Both the position numbers and the translations under genes were made by a program. Positions 14,484-21,079 of a stretch of 21,835 bases of DNA are shown one piece after another. The stretch comes from Raoultibacter massiliensis (lineage in GTDB: Bacteria; Actinomycetota; Coriobacteriia; Coriobacteriales; Eggerthellaceae), in NCBI RefSeq assembly GCF_900199545.1, contig NZ_LT962670.1:538435-560269 (forward strand), read 5' to 3'. The notes under the pieces were generated by a model. It searched no databases. It saw nothing but the letters and a program-made list of their open reading frames with translations, and was not told the origin of the DNA. Each line of letters starts with the position of its first letter. The stretch's first letter is position 1.

Positions 14484-15044
14484 ATGGATAAACCACTGAA
14501 CAGCACCGCGGGTTTCTTTCGGATCGGACTTGTTTCCGATACGCATGGGCAGCTTGATCCGAAGGCGTATGCCGCGCTTGCGGAATGCGATCACATCATC
14601 CACGCAGGCGATATCGGGGGTCCCGACATCATTCGAAGCCTCGAGTCGCTTGCTCCGGTAACGGCGGTGCTCGGCAACAACGACTACGACGAATACGGAG
14701 CGGCGGTAGGTCGGTTCGCTCATCCCGTGATCGGAGGCGTCCGGCTTCTTGTGGCGCATTACCCGCAGGATGTTCGCATCGGGTTCTCGGGCGGTCCGGG
14801 CATTGCGCCGGGAGACCCCATTCCACAGGTCTGCGTACACGGCCATACCCATGTACCCGAAATCATCGCGGGCGCAGATGCCCGTCCCGCCGATTACGTG
14901 ATATGCCCTGGCGCCGCGTTTCGCCCGCGTGGCGGCTTTCCCCGTTGCATCGGGTACCTGTTCGTCGAAGGAGGTCGGGTGCTCGGTGTGCGCATCGAAT
15001 CGCTCGACGGAGACGTCGTGTTCGAAACGGGCGATCGAAACTGA
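14484..15044 (+). CDS. YfcE/MJ0936-type calcineurin-like metallophosphoesterase
   Basis: The protein has 186 residues. All metal-ligand motifs of the family are present in order: SDTHG (18-22), AGDIGG, GNNDYDE, the AHYPQD His and HGHTHVPE. These cytoplasmic enzymes hydrolyse phosphodiesters or phosphomonoesters with two divalent metals; the true substrate is usually unknown. The start is fixed by an in-frame TGA at 14469-14471 and by lack of any other start codon before the first motif. No Shine-Dalgarno sequence exists and the -10 box abuts the ATG, so translation is probably from a leaderless mRNA. The gene is divergent from hsp20 and convergent with the carbonic anhydrase gene, sharing a two-way terminator at 15070-15117. 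Confidence 0.92.
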   Translation: MDKPLNSTAGFFRIGLVSDTHGQLDPKAYAALAECDHIIHAGDIGGPDIIRSLESLAPVTAVLGNNDYDEYGAAVGRFAHPVIGGVRLLVAHYPQDVRIGFSGGPGIAPGDPIPQVCVHGHTHVPEIIAGADARPADYVICPGAAFRPRGGFPRCIGYLFVEGGRVLGVRIESLDGDVVFETGDRN

Positions 15045-15069
15045 GGGCGGCGGGCTTGGCCGCAACCTG

Positions 15070-15117
15070 AAAAGCGGCGTGCGGCGGCATCGTGCGTGCG
15101 CTTCGGCAGCCGCTTTT
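15070..15117. terminator. Probable bidirectional terminator between convergent genes
   Basis: AAAAGCGGC (15070-15078) and GCCGCTTTT (15109-15117) form a perfect 9-bp stem carrying its own T-run in either direction, with a GC-rich 30-base loop that can itself fold. It lies between the phosphoesterase stop (15044) and the carbonic anhydrase stop (15135). Confidence 0.7.
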
Positions 15118-15134
15118 CGCCAATGCCGTCGGGA

Positions 15135-15746
15135 TCAGCAATCGACTTGGACGATCTCGCCTGTTTCGGAGTCCATGATCCAGCCCGTTACGCGTACGAG
15201 CGGCGGCATGACGGGGTGCTCGCGCACCATCGCCACGCTTTCGCGCACGGCTTTTTCGGTATCCCCGAATCCCGCAAGCCATCGGTTGAAATCAACGCCG
15301 CAGTGCTCGGCGAGCCTGATGCGGTCTTCGGCGACGCCTAGGCTTTCCATGGCTTCGACCATCGATGAGCCGTCCATATGCTGGGCGCCGCACGAGGTGT
15401 GGGCGACTATCATGACATCTTCGACTCCGAGTTCGCATACTGCGATGAGGAGCGAGCGCATAACGCTGCCGAACGGGTGCGACACCTCCGCACCTGCGAC
15501 TTTGATGATCTTCGCATCGCCGTTCTTCAGGCCGAACGCGGCGGGAAGCAGCTCGGTGAGGCGCGTGTCCATGCAGGTCACGATGGCAAGCTTCTTATCG
15601 GGATACTTGTCGGTGCGGTAGCGCTCGTACTCTTTGTTCGCTGCGAACTCGCGGTTGTGCGCGACGAGCGCCTGTATGGTGGGGGAGAGGACGTCGTGCG
15701 GTTCTGCGACGGCGGCGCTTTGTTCGGATACGTTGTTCTCGTGCAT
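15135..15746 (-). CDS. Beta-class carbonic anhydrase
   Basis: The protein has 203 residues from the ATG at 15746 (AGGT at spacing 7; a longer upstream reading would run through the rubrerythrin terminator). Zinc ligands Cys58, His116 and Cys119 and the catalytic Asp60-Arg62 pair are visible in IVTCMDTRL and IVAHTSCGAQ, the signature of beta carbonic anhydrases (PF00484). It interconverts CO2 and bicarbonate, supplying bicarbonate to carboxylating enzymes; it is cytoplasmic with no signal peptide. The length fits the shorter bacterial subgroup. It lies downstream of rubrerythrin on the same strand but behind a strong terminator, so it is probably transcribed separately or by read-through. No clear promoter was found in the 120 bases before it. 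Confidence 0.93.
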   Translation of the reverse strand: MHENNVSEQSAAVAEPHDVLSPTIQALVAHNREFAANKEYERYRTDKYPDKKLAIVTCMDTRLTELLPAAFGLKNGDAKIIKVAGAEVSHPFGSVMRSLLIAVCELGVEDVMIVAHTSCGAQHMDGSSMVEAMESLGVAEDRIRLAEHCGVDFNRWLAGFGDTEKAVRESVAMVREHPVMPPLVRVTGWIMDSETGEIVQVDC

Positions 15747-15795
15747 GGGATACCTGGCTTTCTTTGCTGAAGCACCCAGTGTAGCGCAACGCCTT

Positions 15796-15831
15796 CGGCA
15801 AAGGAAAGGCGCTCCGCGAACGGAGCGCCTT
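15796..15831 (-). terminator. Rho-independent terminator after rubrerythrin
   Basis: On the minus strand an 11-bp perfect stem (AAGGCGCTCCG with CGGAGCGCCTT) closed by a TTCG loop is followed by TCCTTTG. It lies about 35 bases after the rubrerythrin stop. Confidence 0.85.
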
Positions 15832-15865
15832 GGATTCGCTGGTTTTCGGTTTGCTTCTGATTGGC

Positions 15866-16480
15866 TTAGAAGGCGGTGAACTTGTCCTTCGTGCAAAAGC
15901 AGATGGGGCACTTTTCGAAATCTTCGCCCTTGTGGATGTAGCCGCAGATGGGGCAGAGGTAGAACGTATCGTCGTCGGCGGCGTCGAGGTTGTTGTAGGC
16001 ATCGAGGTAGCGCTCGGCATGCACGGACTCGGCGAGCTTGGCGCGGGTGAACACCTGGACTGCCTTGGTCTCGCCCTCTTCTTGGGCCTTCTTGATGAAG
16101 GCGGGATACATGTCGGAGGTCTCGTAGATCTCGCCACAGGCGCCCGAGATGAGGTTCAGATCGCTGGCTTCGGCTGCGGGGGCATCGGCGGAAGGCTTCT
16201 CGTAGTCGGGATCCATCTGCGAAACGAGGCCGTACTCGAGGCCGATGTGGATCTGCTCGGCGGCTGCGGTTGCCTCGAACAGGCGGGCGATCTGATCGTA
16301 ACCCTGCTCTTTGGCGGCCTTGGCGAATGCGGTGTACTTGGCCGAAGCGCTGGTTTCGCCCGCGATGGCAGCCTTCAGGTTGTCGAGCGTCGAACCGACC
16401 ACGGTCTTGCTGTCGCTGACGATGTTGAAATTGGTGGAGTTATCGGGTGAAGGGATGGCGTCGCGAAGCTTCATTGTCAT
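15866..16480 (-). CDS. Rubrerythrin
   Basis: The protein has 204 residues; GAGGAG six bases before the ATG at 16480 sets the start rather than the in-frame ATG at 16474. The ferritin-like di-iron domain (about 28-160) has the full ligand set: Glu42, EQIH at 75-78, Glu117 and Glu120 (GEIYE), and ESVH at 151-154. A C-terminal rubredoxin-like domain holds one FeS4 site: CPICGY (176-181) and CPICFC (191-196); the final Cys196 is an extra thiol. Rubrerythrins reduce hydrogen peroxide to water in anaerobes, taking electrons from NAD(P)H through rubredoxin or flavoproteins. It is cytoplasmic. It has its own promoter (16543-16571) with a palindrome over the transcription start, and its own terminator. 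Confidence 0.95.
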   Translation of the reverse strand: MTMKLRDAIPSPDNSTNFNIVSDSKTVVGSTLDNLKAAIAGETSASAKYTAFAKAAKEQGYDQIARLFEATAAAEQIHIGLEYGLVSQMDPDYEKPSADAPAAEASDLNLISGACGEIYETSDMYPAFIKKAQEEGETKAVQVFTRAKLAESVHAERYLDAYNNLDAADDDTFYLCPICGYIHKGEDFEKCPICFCTKDKFTAF

Positions 16481-16515
16481 TGAGCTCTCCTCTGTGTTGT
16501 TATTGGGTCTCGTCT

Positions 16516-16540
16516 CTTATTGAGAACGTATCTCGATAAG
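16516..16540. promoter_or_regulatory. Palindromic operator at the rubrerythrin transcription start
   Basis: CTTATTGAGA and TCTCGATAAG are 10-base arms of an inverted repeat (nine exact pairs and one G-T) around a five-base centre. Its upstream edge lies just past the -10 box, so a bound protein would block transcription start. The sequence does not match the PerR, Rex or Fur consensus closely, so the regulator is unknown; an oxidative-stress repressor is a guess from the gene. Confidence 0.65.
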
Positions 16541-16542
16541 GT

Positions 16543-16571
16543 ATACTACACCGTCCAATCGAGCATTTCAA
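16543..16571 (-). promoter_or_regulatory. Promoter of rubrerythrin
   Basis: On the minus strand TTGAAA (16571-16566), a 17-base spacer and TAGTAT (16548-16543). Transcription would begin near 16536, inside the palindrome, with a leader of about 55 bases. The rest of the gap to the next gene (16572-16723) shows no gene or clear signal. Confidence 0.65.
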
Positions 16572-16723
16572 GAGCAGGATGGGAACTGCTTGCGACTTTT
16601 CCCGAGTTTGCACAAATTCTGCGAATGAGCTTTTTGCCGGTTCGATGCGATTTCGGGTGGGCGGAGGCGCCGATGTGCGGCGGGCCTGCGATTGCTTTAC
16701 GCGCGGTCGGGCCTGTCGTTGCG

Positions 16724-16752
16724 GGAAAGGGCGACCGCTTCAGCGGTCGCCC
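16724..16752 (-). terminator. Rho-independent terminator after the flavoprotein gene
   Basis: GGGCGACCGCT and AGCGGTCGCCC form a perfect 11-base inverted repeat with a two-base centre; on the minus strand it is followed by TTTCC. It lies 25 bases after the flavoprotein stop. Confidence 0.75.
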
Positions 16753-16777
16753 GGAAGATGAAGCGCGGTACGTTCGG

Positions 16778-18358
16778 CTATGCGGAAAGGCGCTCTGCCG
16801 CAAGTCTACCCGATGTCGCCGCCCAACCTTGTTGCGATCCCGAGCATACGTCGACATCGTAATTGGAACCGTAGAGCCCGGCGGCATCGCCTCCAGCAGC
16901 GAAGAGCCCTGCGATAGCATGCCCATCGGTGTCGATCACTTGCATGTTTTCGTTGACGCTCAGTGCGCCTACCGTTGTGAACAGGGTGGGGGTGATGACG
17001 GCCCCGTAGAACGGAGCCGTCTCGATCGACAGCAGCTGCTCTGCTGGCTTGCCGTAGTCTTCGTCGGCGCCCGTCGCGCAGAATTCGTTGTAACGGGCCA
17101 CGGTTTTTGCGAGCGTATCGGGTTCGAGCCCCAATTGGTCTGCGAGATCCTCGATAGTGTCGGCCTTGACTATGCCTGCGCACGATTCGATACCCTTGCG
17201 GCATTCGAAGGGTTGACCGACGAATGCCCCGAGGTTCGGCATCGGGCAGAACGGCCCTTCCTGTTCGATGTGGTCGATGTAGGCGTCGTCGAATATGACG
17301 TAGTTGGCCGCATTGGTGGTGAGGACGTTGCCTGTTGCGGAAAAGTCGCTCGTGACCGCTTCGTTGAAGTAACGTTCGGCCGATGCGTTGACGCGCATGG
17401 TTGGTTGCATGGTTAGAACGAAGTTGGGTATGTCGGAAAATGCGTCGGTGCCCTCTATGCGTCCAGTGTGGTACATGACGGCGCTTGGAATGTGCGTATC
17501 GGCATTCGCGGAAGCGGTTGCCGCGATGATGCCATCGCCGTCTCGTCCCGTCATGCCCCAAACATGAACCGAATCGTAGGGGCGGCCGGTGAACTTCTCG
17601 AACAACTCGGCGTTGTTCGCGTAGCCTCCGCTTGCAAGGACCACCGCCGGCGCTTCGATGAGCGTTTCGCTGCTTCCCGACCCGATGTAGACGCCTTTGA
17701 CGGTTTTGCCATCAACGGCGAGGTCGGTCATGGGAGCCGATGTCCGGAACTCGACGCCGAGCGATTCTGCGTTTTTCTGCAGCACTTCAAGAACCGTCTG
17801 CATGTGCGTTGGAGCACCGGCCTGGTCGGCAGGCAGGTGCCATACCGGATAAGAATCGCCGAGCGCCACGACTGACGAAAACGTCACACCCTGCTCTTCG
17901 AGCCAGTCGATGGTTTCGCCGCAGTTGTCGATAAACGAGCGGACGACGGGACCGAGGCAGGCGTAATGGTGGTAGTTCATGGTGTCGGCGAGCACGGCGG
18001 CTCGGTCGACTTCGATGCCTTGTTCGGCTTGGTAGCGCGATCCGATTCCGCAGAGGCCTTCGGCGAAAACGGATGTTCCACCGAGCCCTGAGTTCTTTTC
18101 AAGGCACACGACTTTCTTACCGAGCTCAGCCGCCCGCAAGGCAGCGCAGGTTCCGGCTGTTCCCGATCCGACCACGACGACGTCGAACTGTTCGGTAGAA
18201 GCGGGGTTGTGCTTTGCGCCGGCCGGTTGACTTGCTTGTTCAGTCTGGTCTTTTGCCGGTGTTTCGCCGGCGGGCGAGCAGCTGATCAGTCCACCCGCTA
18301 CGATGCCTGCGCCTGCAAGCAGCGATCCCGATAGAAACGATCTTCTTGATATGCTCAT
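16778..18358 (-). CDS. Tat-exported lipoprotein-like FAD-dependent reductase (fumarate reductase/urocanate reductase superfamily)
   Basis: The protein has 526 residues; the start at 18358 has GAGGAGGAG upstream and gives a Tat signal (SRRSFLSG, Arg5-Arg6) ending in a lipobox, LISC with Cys27, so it should be exported folded and tethered outside the membrane. The FAD domain starts at 58 (DVVVVGSGTAG, Glu87 at the end of strand 2); GRDGDGI (271-277) and GLFAAGGDAAG (484-494) are typical of the flavoprotein subunit family. There is no haem-binding CxxCH domain and no FMN-binding domain, so electrons must come from a partner not in the window. Residues that bind fumarate are changed: the catalytic Arg position reads Thr316 and the GxxHG His reads Tyr496, so the acceptor is probably not fumarate. 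A TetR gene is divergent and its presumed operator overlaps this promoter. Confidence 0.88.
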   Translation of the reverse strand: MSISRRSFLSGSLLAGAGIVAGGLISCSPAGETPAKDQTEQASQPAGAKHNPASTEQFDVVVVGSGTAGTCAALRAAELGKKVVCLEKNSGLGGTSVFAEGLCGIGSRYQAEQGIEVDRAAVLADTMNYHHYACLGPVVRSFIDNCGETIDWLEEQGVTFSSVVALGDSYPVWHLPADQAGAPTHMQTVLEVLQKNAESLGVEFRTSAPMTDLAVDGKTVKGVYIGSGSSETLIEAPAVVLASGGYANNAELFEKFTGRPYDSVHVWGMTGRDGDGIIAATASANADTHIPSAVMYHTGRIEGTDAFSDIPNFVLTMQPTMRVNASAERYFNEAVTSDFSATGNVLTTNAANYVIFDDAYIDHIEQEGPFCPMPNLGAFVGQPFECRKGIESCAGIVKADTIEDLADQLGLEPDTLAKTVARYNEFCATGADEDYGKPAEQLLSIETAPFYGAVITPTLFTTVGALSVNENMQVIDTDGHAIAGLFAAGGDAAGLYGSNYDVDVCSGSQQGWAATSGRLAAERLSA

Positions 18359-18374
18359 AGGTATCTCCTCCTCA

Positions 18375-18416
18375 TTTGGTACAGTGTACCATATAATAGT
18401 GGTACACTGTACCAAA
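18375..18416. promoter_or_regulatory. Twin palindromic operator for the TetR-family regulator
   Basis: Two 16-base arms, TTTGGTACAGTGTACC (18375-18390) and its exact reverse complement (18401-18416), flank ATATAATAGT. Each arm holds its own 13-base palindrome GGTACAnTGTACC, centred at 18384 and 18407, 23 bases apart. One fills the spacer between the flavoprotein -35 and -10 and the other covers its transcription start. Two dimer sites about two helical turns apart are typical for TetR-type repressors. Confidence 0.88.
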
Positions 18417-18421
18417 GTCAA
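18393..18421 (-). promoter_or_regulatory. Promoter of the flavoprotein gene
   Basis: On the minus strand TTGACT (18421-18416), a 17-base spacer and TATTAT (18398-18393). Transcription would start near 18386, inside the left operator, about 28 bases before the ATG at 18358. Confidence 0.75.
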
Positions 18422-18488
18422 TACCCGCAAGTTATGGGCGACTCGACGGGAACACCGTGATGCCATCGGCCAAGCGGCTGGCCTTCGC

Positions 18489-18494
18489 TATAAT
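18489..18494 (+). promoter_or_regulatory. -10 element of the TetR gene
   Basis: A perfect TATAAT 27 bases before the ATG at 18522; no matching -35 is evident. A second plus-strand TATAAT (18392-18397) lies between the two operator arms and could give an autoregulated start with a 118-base leader. Confidence 0.5.
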
Positions 18495-18521
18495 GGGCGA
18501 TACGTTAGAAAGGCGAGGTAC

Positions 18522-19136
18522 ATGGCTCAAGCTGCTCGAAAGGGCAAATCGCTCACAAATGAAGAACTGGCGAAAGCGGCGCTCGAATACGTTGACGAAG
18601 AGGGCGTGGACGCGCTTTCCTTCCGCAAACTGAGTGATAGAACCGGCGTGCCCACGATGACCATCATGAACCGTTTCGGTTCAAAGTACGACCTCATGAA
18701 AGCCGCTTTGGGGGTTATGCTTGATGAGACGATCGTCGAGCCGGTTGCGGGGGAGACGTGGCAGGAAAGTCTGCGCCGCGTCGCTCGCCTGAACCGCGCC
18801 ATGGCACTCAAGCACCCGAAGGCGTTCATGATGTTCGTCCTCGTGCCCATATTCGAGTCCCCTGTTCTCGAGTTTACCGACCGCGTGTTCTCTACCCATG
18901 AGAGCCAGGGGCTGCCCGAGGAGATGCCTGCGGTGTTTCTGTCGATGATGCATTCGTTCCTCCCCGGTTTCCAGCTTGCCGAGGCTTATGCGAATCGGGA
19001 GCGCGATCGGGTGGGTGCTGGCGCGTCCGCCGAAGCGATCGAGCGATTTGATCTTTTCACCGAGGAATCGTTCGACCGAAATATCGAAATAATCATAGCG
19101 GGATTGGCTGCCTGCTACGATCTGCCTCGGGAGTAG
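18522..19136 (+). CDS. TetR/AcrR family transcriptional regulator
   Basis: The protein has 204 residues; the ATG at 18522 follows AAAGGCGAGG and a TATAAT, whereas a longer in-frame start at 18303 would run through the operator and the divergent gene. The N-terminal DNA-binding domain (about 10-58) reads AALEYVDEEGVDALSFRKLS then DRTGVPTMTIMNRFGSKYDL, with the helix-turn-helix and the conserved (Y/F)xHFxxKxxL-like ending (NRFGSKYDLMKAAL). The C-terminal part is all helical and resembles the TetR_C ligand-binding fold, which would bind an inducer and form the dimer. It is divergent from the Tat flavoprotein gene and surely acts at the twin palindrome between them. The ligand, probably the flavoprotein's substrate or a relative of it, is unknown. 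Confidence 0.9.
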   Translation: MAQAARKGKSLTNEELAKAALEYVDEEGVDALSFRKLSDRTGVPTMTIMNRFGSKYDLMKAALGVMLDETIVEPVAGETWQESLRRVARLNRAMALKHPKAFMMFVLVPIFESPVLEFTDRVFSTHESQGLPEEMPAVFLSMMHSFLPGFQLAEAYANRERDRVGAGASAEAIERFDLFTEESFDRNIEIIIAGLAACYDLPRE

Positions 19137-19320
19137 GGCAACCTGGCTCGGAGCGTTTCGCTTGCCTCTGTTCCCAAGTTGTCATCTTGAAGTTTCTGTG
19201 CCGGCTCCTTTATTTGCCATTTCCCGAGGATAATGGTAGGGAAATAAGAAGCGCATTGCTCATGGAATCACGTGCAACGGTTGCAGTAAAATCGGGGTAT
19301 GCGCGAAGGAAGGGAACGTT

Positions 19321-20766
19321 ATGGAACGTGAAAATGCATGGAAATCGTACTCCGAGCAAGATCTTGCTGCGGTCGAGACATTGGCTCAGGGGTATATCGA
19401 TTTTCTTTCCACCTGCAAGACCGAGCGCGAGTGCGCCCGTTTTGCCATCGACCTTGCGGAGGAAAACGGTTACGTCGACCTCAAACAGGTGATCGAGGAG
19501 AAGCGCCCGATTCGGCCGGGTGATAGAATTTGGGCGCATGCGCAGGGAAAAGCGCTCATGCTCGTGGATGTTGGAGCCGATCCGTTCGAGAGCGGTCTTA
19601 ATATCCTGGGCGCTCACATCGATTCGCCTCGCCTTGACGTCAAGCAGAATCCGCTGTTCGAGTCGAACGGATTCGCTCTGATCGATACGCACTACTACGG
19701 CGGCATTAAGAATTACCAGTGGGTCACGGTTCCGCTTGCCATCCACGGCGTAGTCGTGAAGAAAGACGGGAGCGCCGTCGATGTCGTCGTCGGCGAGGCG
19801 GCGGATGATCCTGTGTTTTGCGTGACCGATCTCCTGATCCATTTAGCCTCGAAGCAGATGGGCAAGAAGGCGAACGAGGTTGTTGAAGGCGAGGATCTCG
19901 ATATTCTCGTGGGCAATCGTCCGCTCGTTATCGAAGGCGACGATGGGGCCTCTGCCGCCGCCGATAAGGGCAGCCCCGAAGCGAAGCGCGCCAAGCTTGC
20001 CGAAAAGGAACCCGTCAAGGCCTATCTGCTCGATCTTCTCGCCGAGAAATACGGCATCGAAGAAGAGGATTTCCTTTCGGCCGAACTCGAAGTGGTCCCC
20101 GCGGGAGCCGCGCGCGATTGCGGTTTCGATCGATCGATGGTGATTGGATACGGGCAGGACGACCGTGTGTGCGCCTATACGTCGCTGCTCGCTCAGCTCG
20201 CCATCGAGGAACCTGCGAAAACGAGCGTGTGCATCCTCGTTGATAAAGAGGAGATCGGAAGCGTCGGGGCGACGGGCATGGCCTCGCAGTTCTTCGAGAA
20301 TACGATGGCCGAGATCATGGCGCTTGCCGGATCCCCCGGCGATATCCCCCTGCGCCGCGCTCTTGCTTCCTCGAGCATGCTGTCTTCCGATGTGAGCGCT
20401 GGGTTCGATCCTGCGTACGCGAGCGTTTTCGAGGCGAAGAACTCCGCGTTCCTCGGGCGGGGACTTGTGTTCAACAAGTACACGGGCAGCCGAGGGAAGA
20501 GCGGGTCGAACGATGCCAGCGCCGAGTACATGGCGCGCATCCGCGCCATCATGGATGAAGCTGACGTGGCGTTCCAGACTGCCGAACTCGGCCGCGTCGA
20601 TGCGGGCGGTGGCGGCACGATCGCCTACATTCCGGCGAAATACGGCATGGACGTCATCGATTCGGGCGTCGCGGTGCTCTCGATGCATTCTCCTTGGGAG
20701 GTATCATCGAAGGCCGATCTGTACGAGGCATACAAGGGGTACAAGGCGTTTCTGCGCGGGGCGTAG
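19321..20766 (+). CDS. M18 family aminopeptidase (aminopeptidase I type)
   Basis: The protein has 481 residues; AAGGAAGGG precedes the ATG. The two-zinc active site is visible: His99 in LGAHIDSPRLD, Asp280/Asp281 in GYGQDDRVCAY, Glu310-Glu311 in DKEEIGS, Asp357 in SSDVSAGFDP and His456 in SMHSPWEVSSK. An NKYTGSRGKSGSNDA segment near 385-400 is also typical of M18 enzymes. These cytoplasmic peptidases form large dodecameric shells and remove N-terminal residues, often acidic or hydrophobic ones, from peptides. The insert at about 205-232 (DDGASAAADKGSPEAKRAKLAEKE) is low-complexity and charged. It stands alone with its own terminator; the 184 bases before it (19137-19320) hold no clear promoter or other signal. 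Confidence 0.95.
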   Translation: MERENAWKSYSEQDLAAVETLAQGYIDFLSTCKTERECARFAIDLAEENGYVDLKQVIEEKRPIRPGDRIWAHAQGKALMLVDVGADPFESGLNILGAHIDSPRLDVKQNPLFESNGFALIDTHYYGGIKNYQWVTVPLAIHGVVVKKDGSAVDVVVGEAADDPVFCVTDLLIHLASKQMGKKANEVVEGEDLDILVGNRPLVIEGDDGASAAADKGSPEAKRAKLAEKEPVKAYLLDLLAEKYGIEEEDFLSAELEVVPAGAARDCGFDRSMVIGYGQDDRVCAYTSLLAQLAIEEPAKTSVCILVDKEEIGSVGATGMASQFFENTMAEIMALAGSPGDIPLRRALASSSMLSSDVSAGFDPAYASVFEAKNSAFLGRGLVFNKYTGSRGKSGSNDASAEYMARIRAIMDEADVAFQTAELGRVDAGGGGTIAYIPAKYGMDVIDSGVAVLSMHSPWEVSSKADLYEAYKGYKAFLRGA

Positions 20767-20801
20767 AAACGCGTAAGAGGGCACGGCATTCCGAAAGGCG
20801 A

Positions 20802-20841
20802 AACGGGCGTCCTGCGAGGTGGGCGCCCGTTGTGTTTTTTT
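20802..20841 (+). terminator. Rho-independent terminator after the aminopeptidase gene
   Basis: AACGGGCG (20802-20809) pairs with CGCCCGTT (20824-20831), 14-base loop, followed by GTGTTTTTTT. It lies 35 bases after the stop codon. Confidence 0.92.
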
Positions 20842-20870
20842 GCGATCGCCGATCACGCGCGCGGCGGTTC

Positions 20871-20904
20871 TGCGCCCATGCGAGCGTGCGGTTGCATGGG
20901 TGCA
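20871..20904. repeat. Inverted repeat upstream of guaB
   Basis: TGCGCCCATGC (20871-20881) pairs with GCATGGGTGCA (20894-20904): eleven pairs, one of them G-T, around a 12-base centre. It lies about 70 bases upstream of the guaB -10 box and has no T-run on either side. It could be an operator for purine control or a remnant; the 313-base gap 20767-21079 otherwise holds a terminator, the guaB promoter and leader. Confidence 0.45.
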
Positions 20905-20973
20905 AAAGACCGTCGGCCGCAGAATATTTCTCCACATTCTCTGTGCTTGGTCGCACTTGCGCTTTGTCGTGGC

Positions 20974-20979
20974 TATAAT
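20974..20979 (+). promoter_or_regulatory. -10 element of guaB
   Basis: A perfect TATAAT; upstream -35 candidates are poor (TTGGTC is 21 bases away). Transcription would begin near 20986, giving a GC-rich leader of about 94 bases that can form a small hairpin (CCCG at about 21003, CGGG at about 21015) before the AAGGAG ribosome site. Confidence 0.55.
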
Positions 20980-21079
20980 AGCGGGTAATACCTGAGTAAC
21001 GGCCCGCCGCCGATCGGGAAAGCTGGTCGCTGTCCGCGCCGTGCAAACCTCGACCGCAGTCCAAGAAGGAGTTTCGTCC

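Noticed and set aside
16520..17416. A 298-codon plus-strand frame between rubrerythrin and the flavoprotein
   Set aside because: It runs through the rubrerythrin promoter and a terminator and then antisense to the flavoprotein; no domain is visible.
18375..18416. The long palindrome considered as transposon ends or an attachment site
   Set aside because: Its two arms sit precisely on a divergent promoter between a TetR gene and its target, and no transposase or integrase is nearby.
20986..21079. Purine riboswitch in the guaB leader
   Set aside because: The conserved three-way junction bases and AT-rich stems of purine riboswitches are not seen; the leader is GC-rich with one small hairpin.
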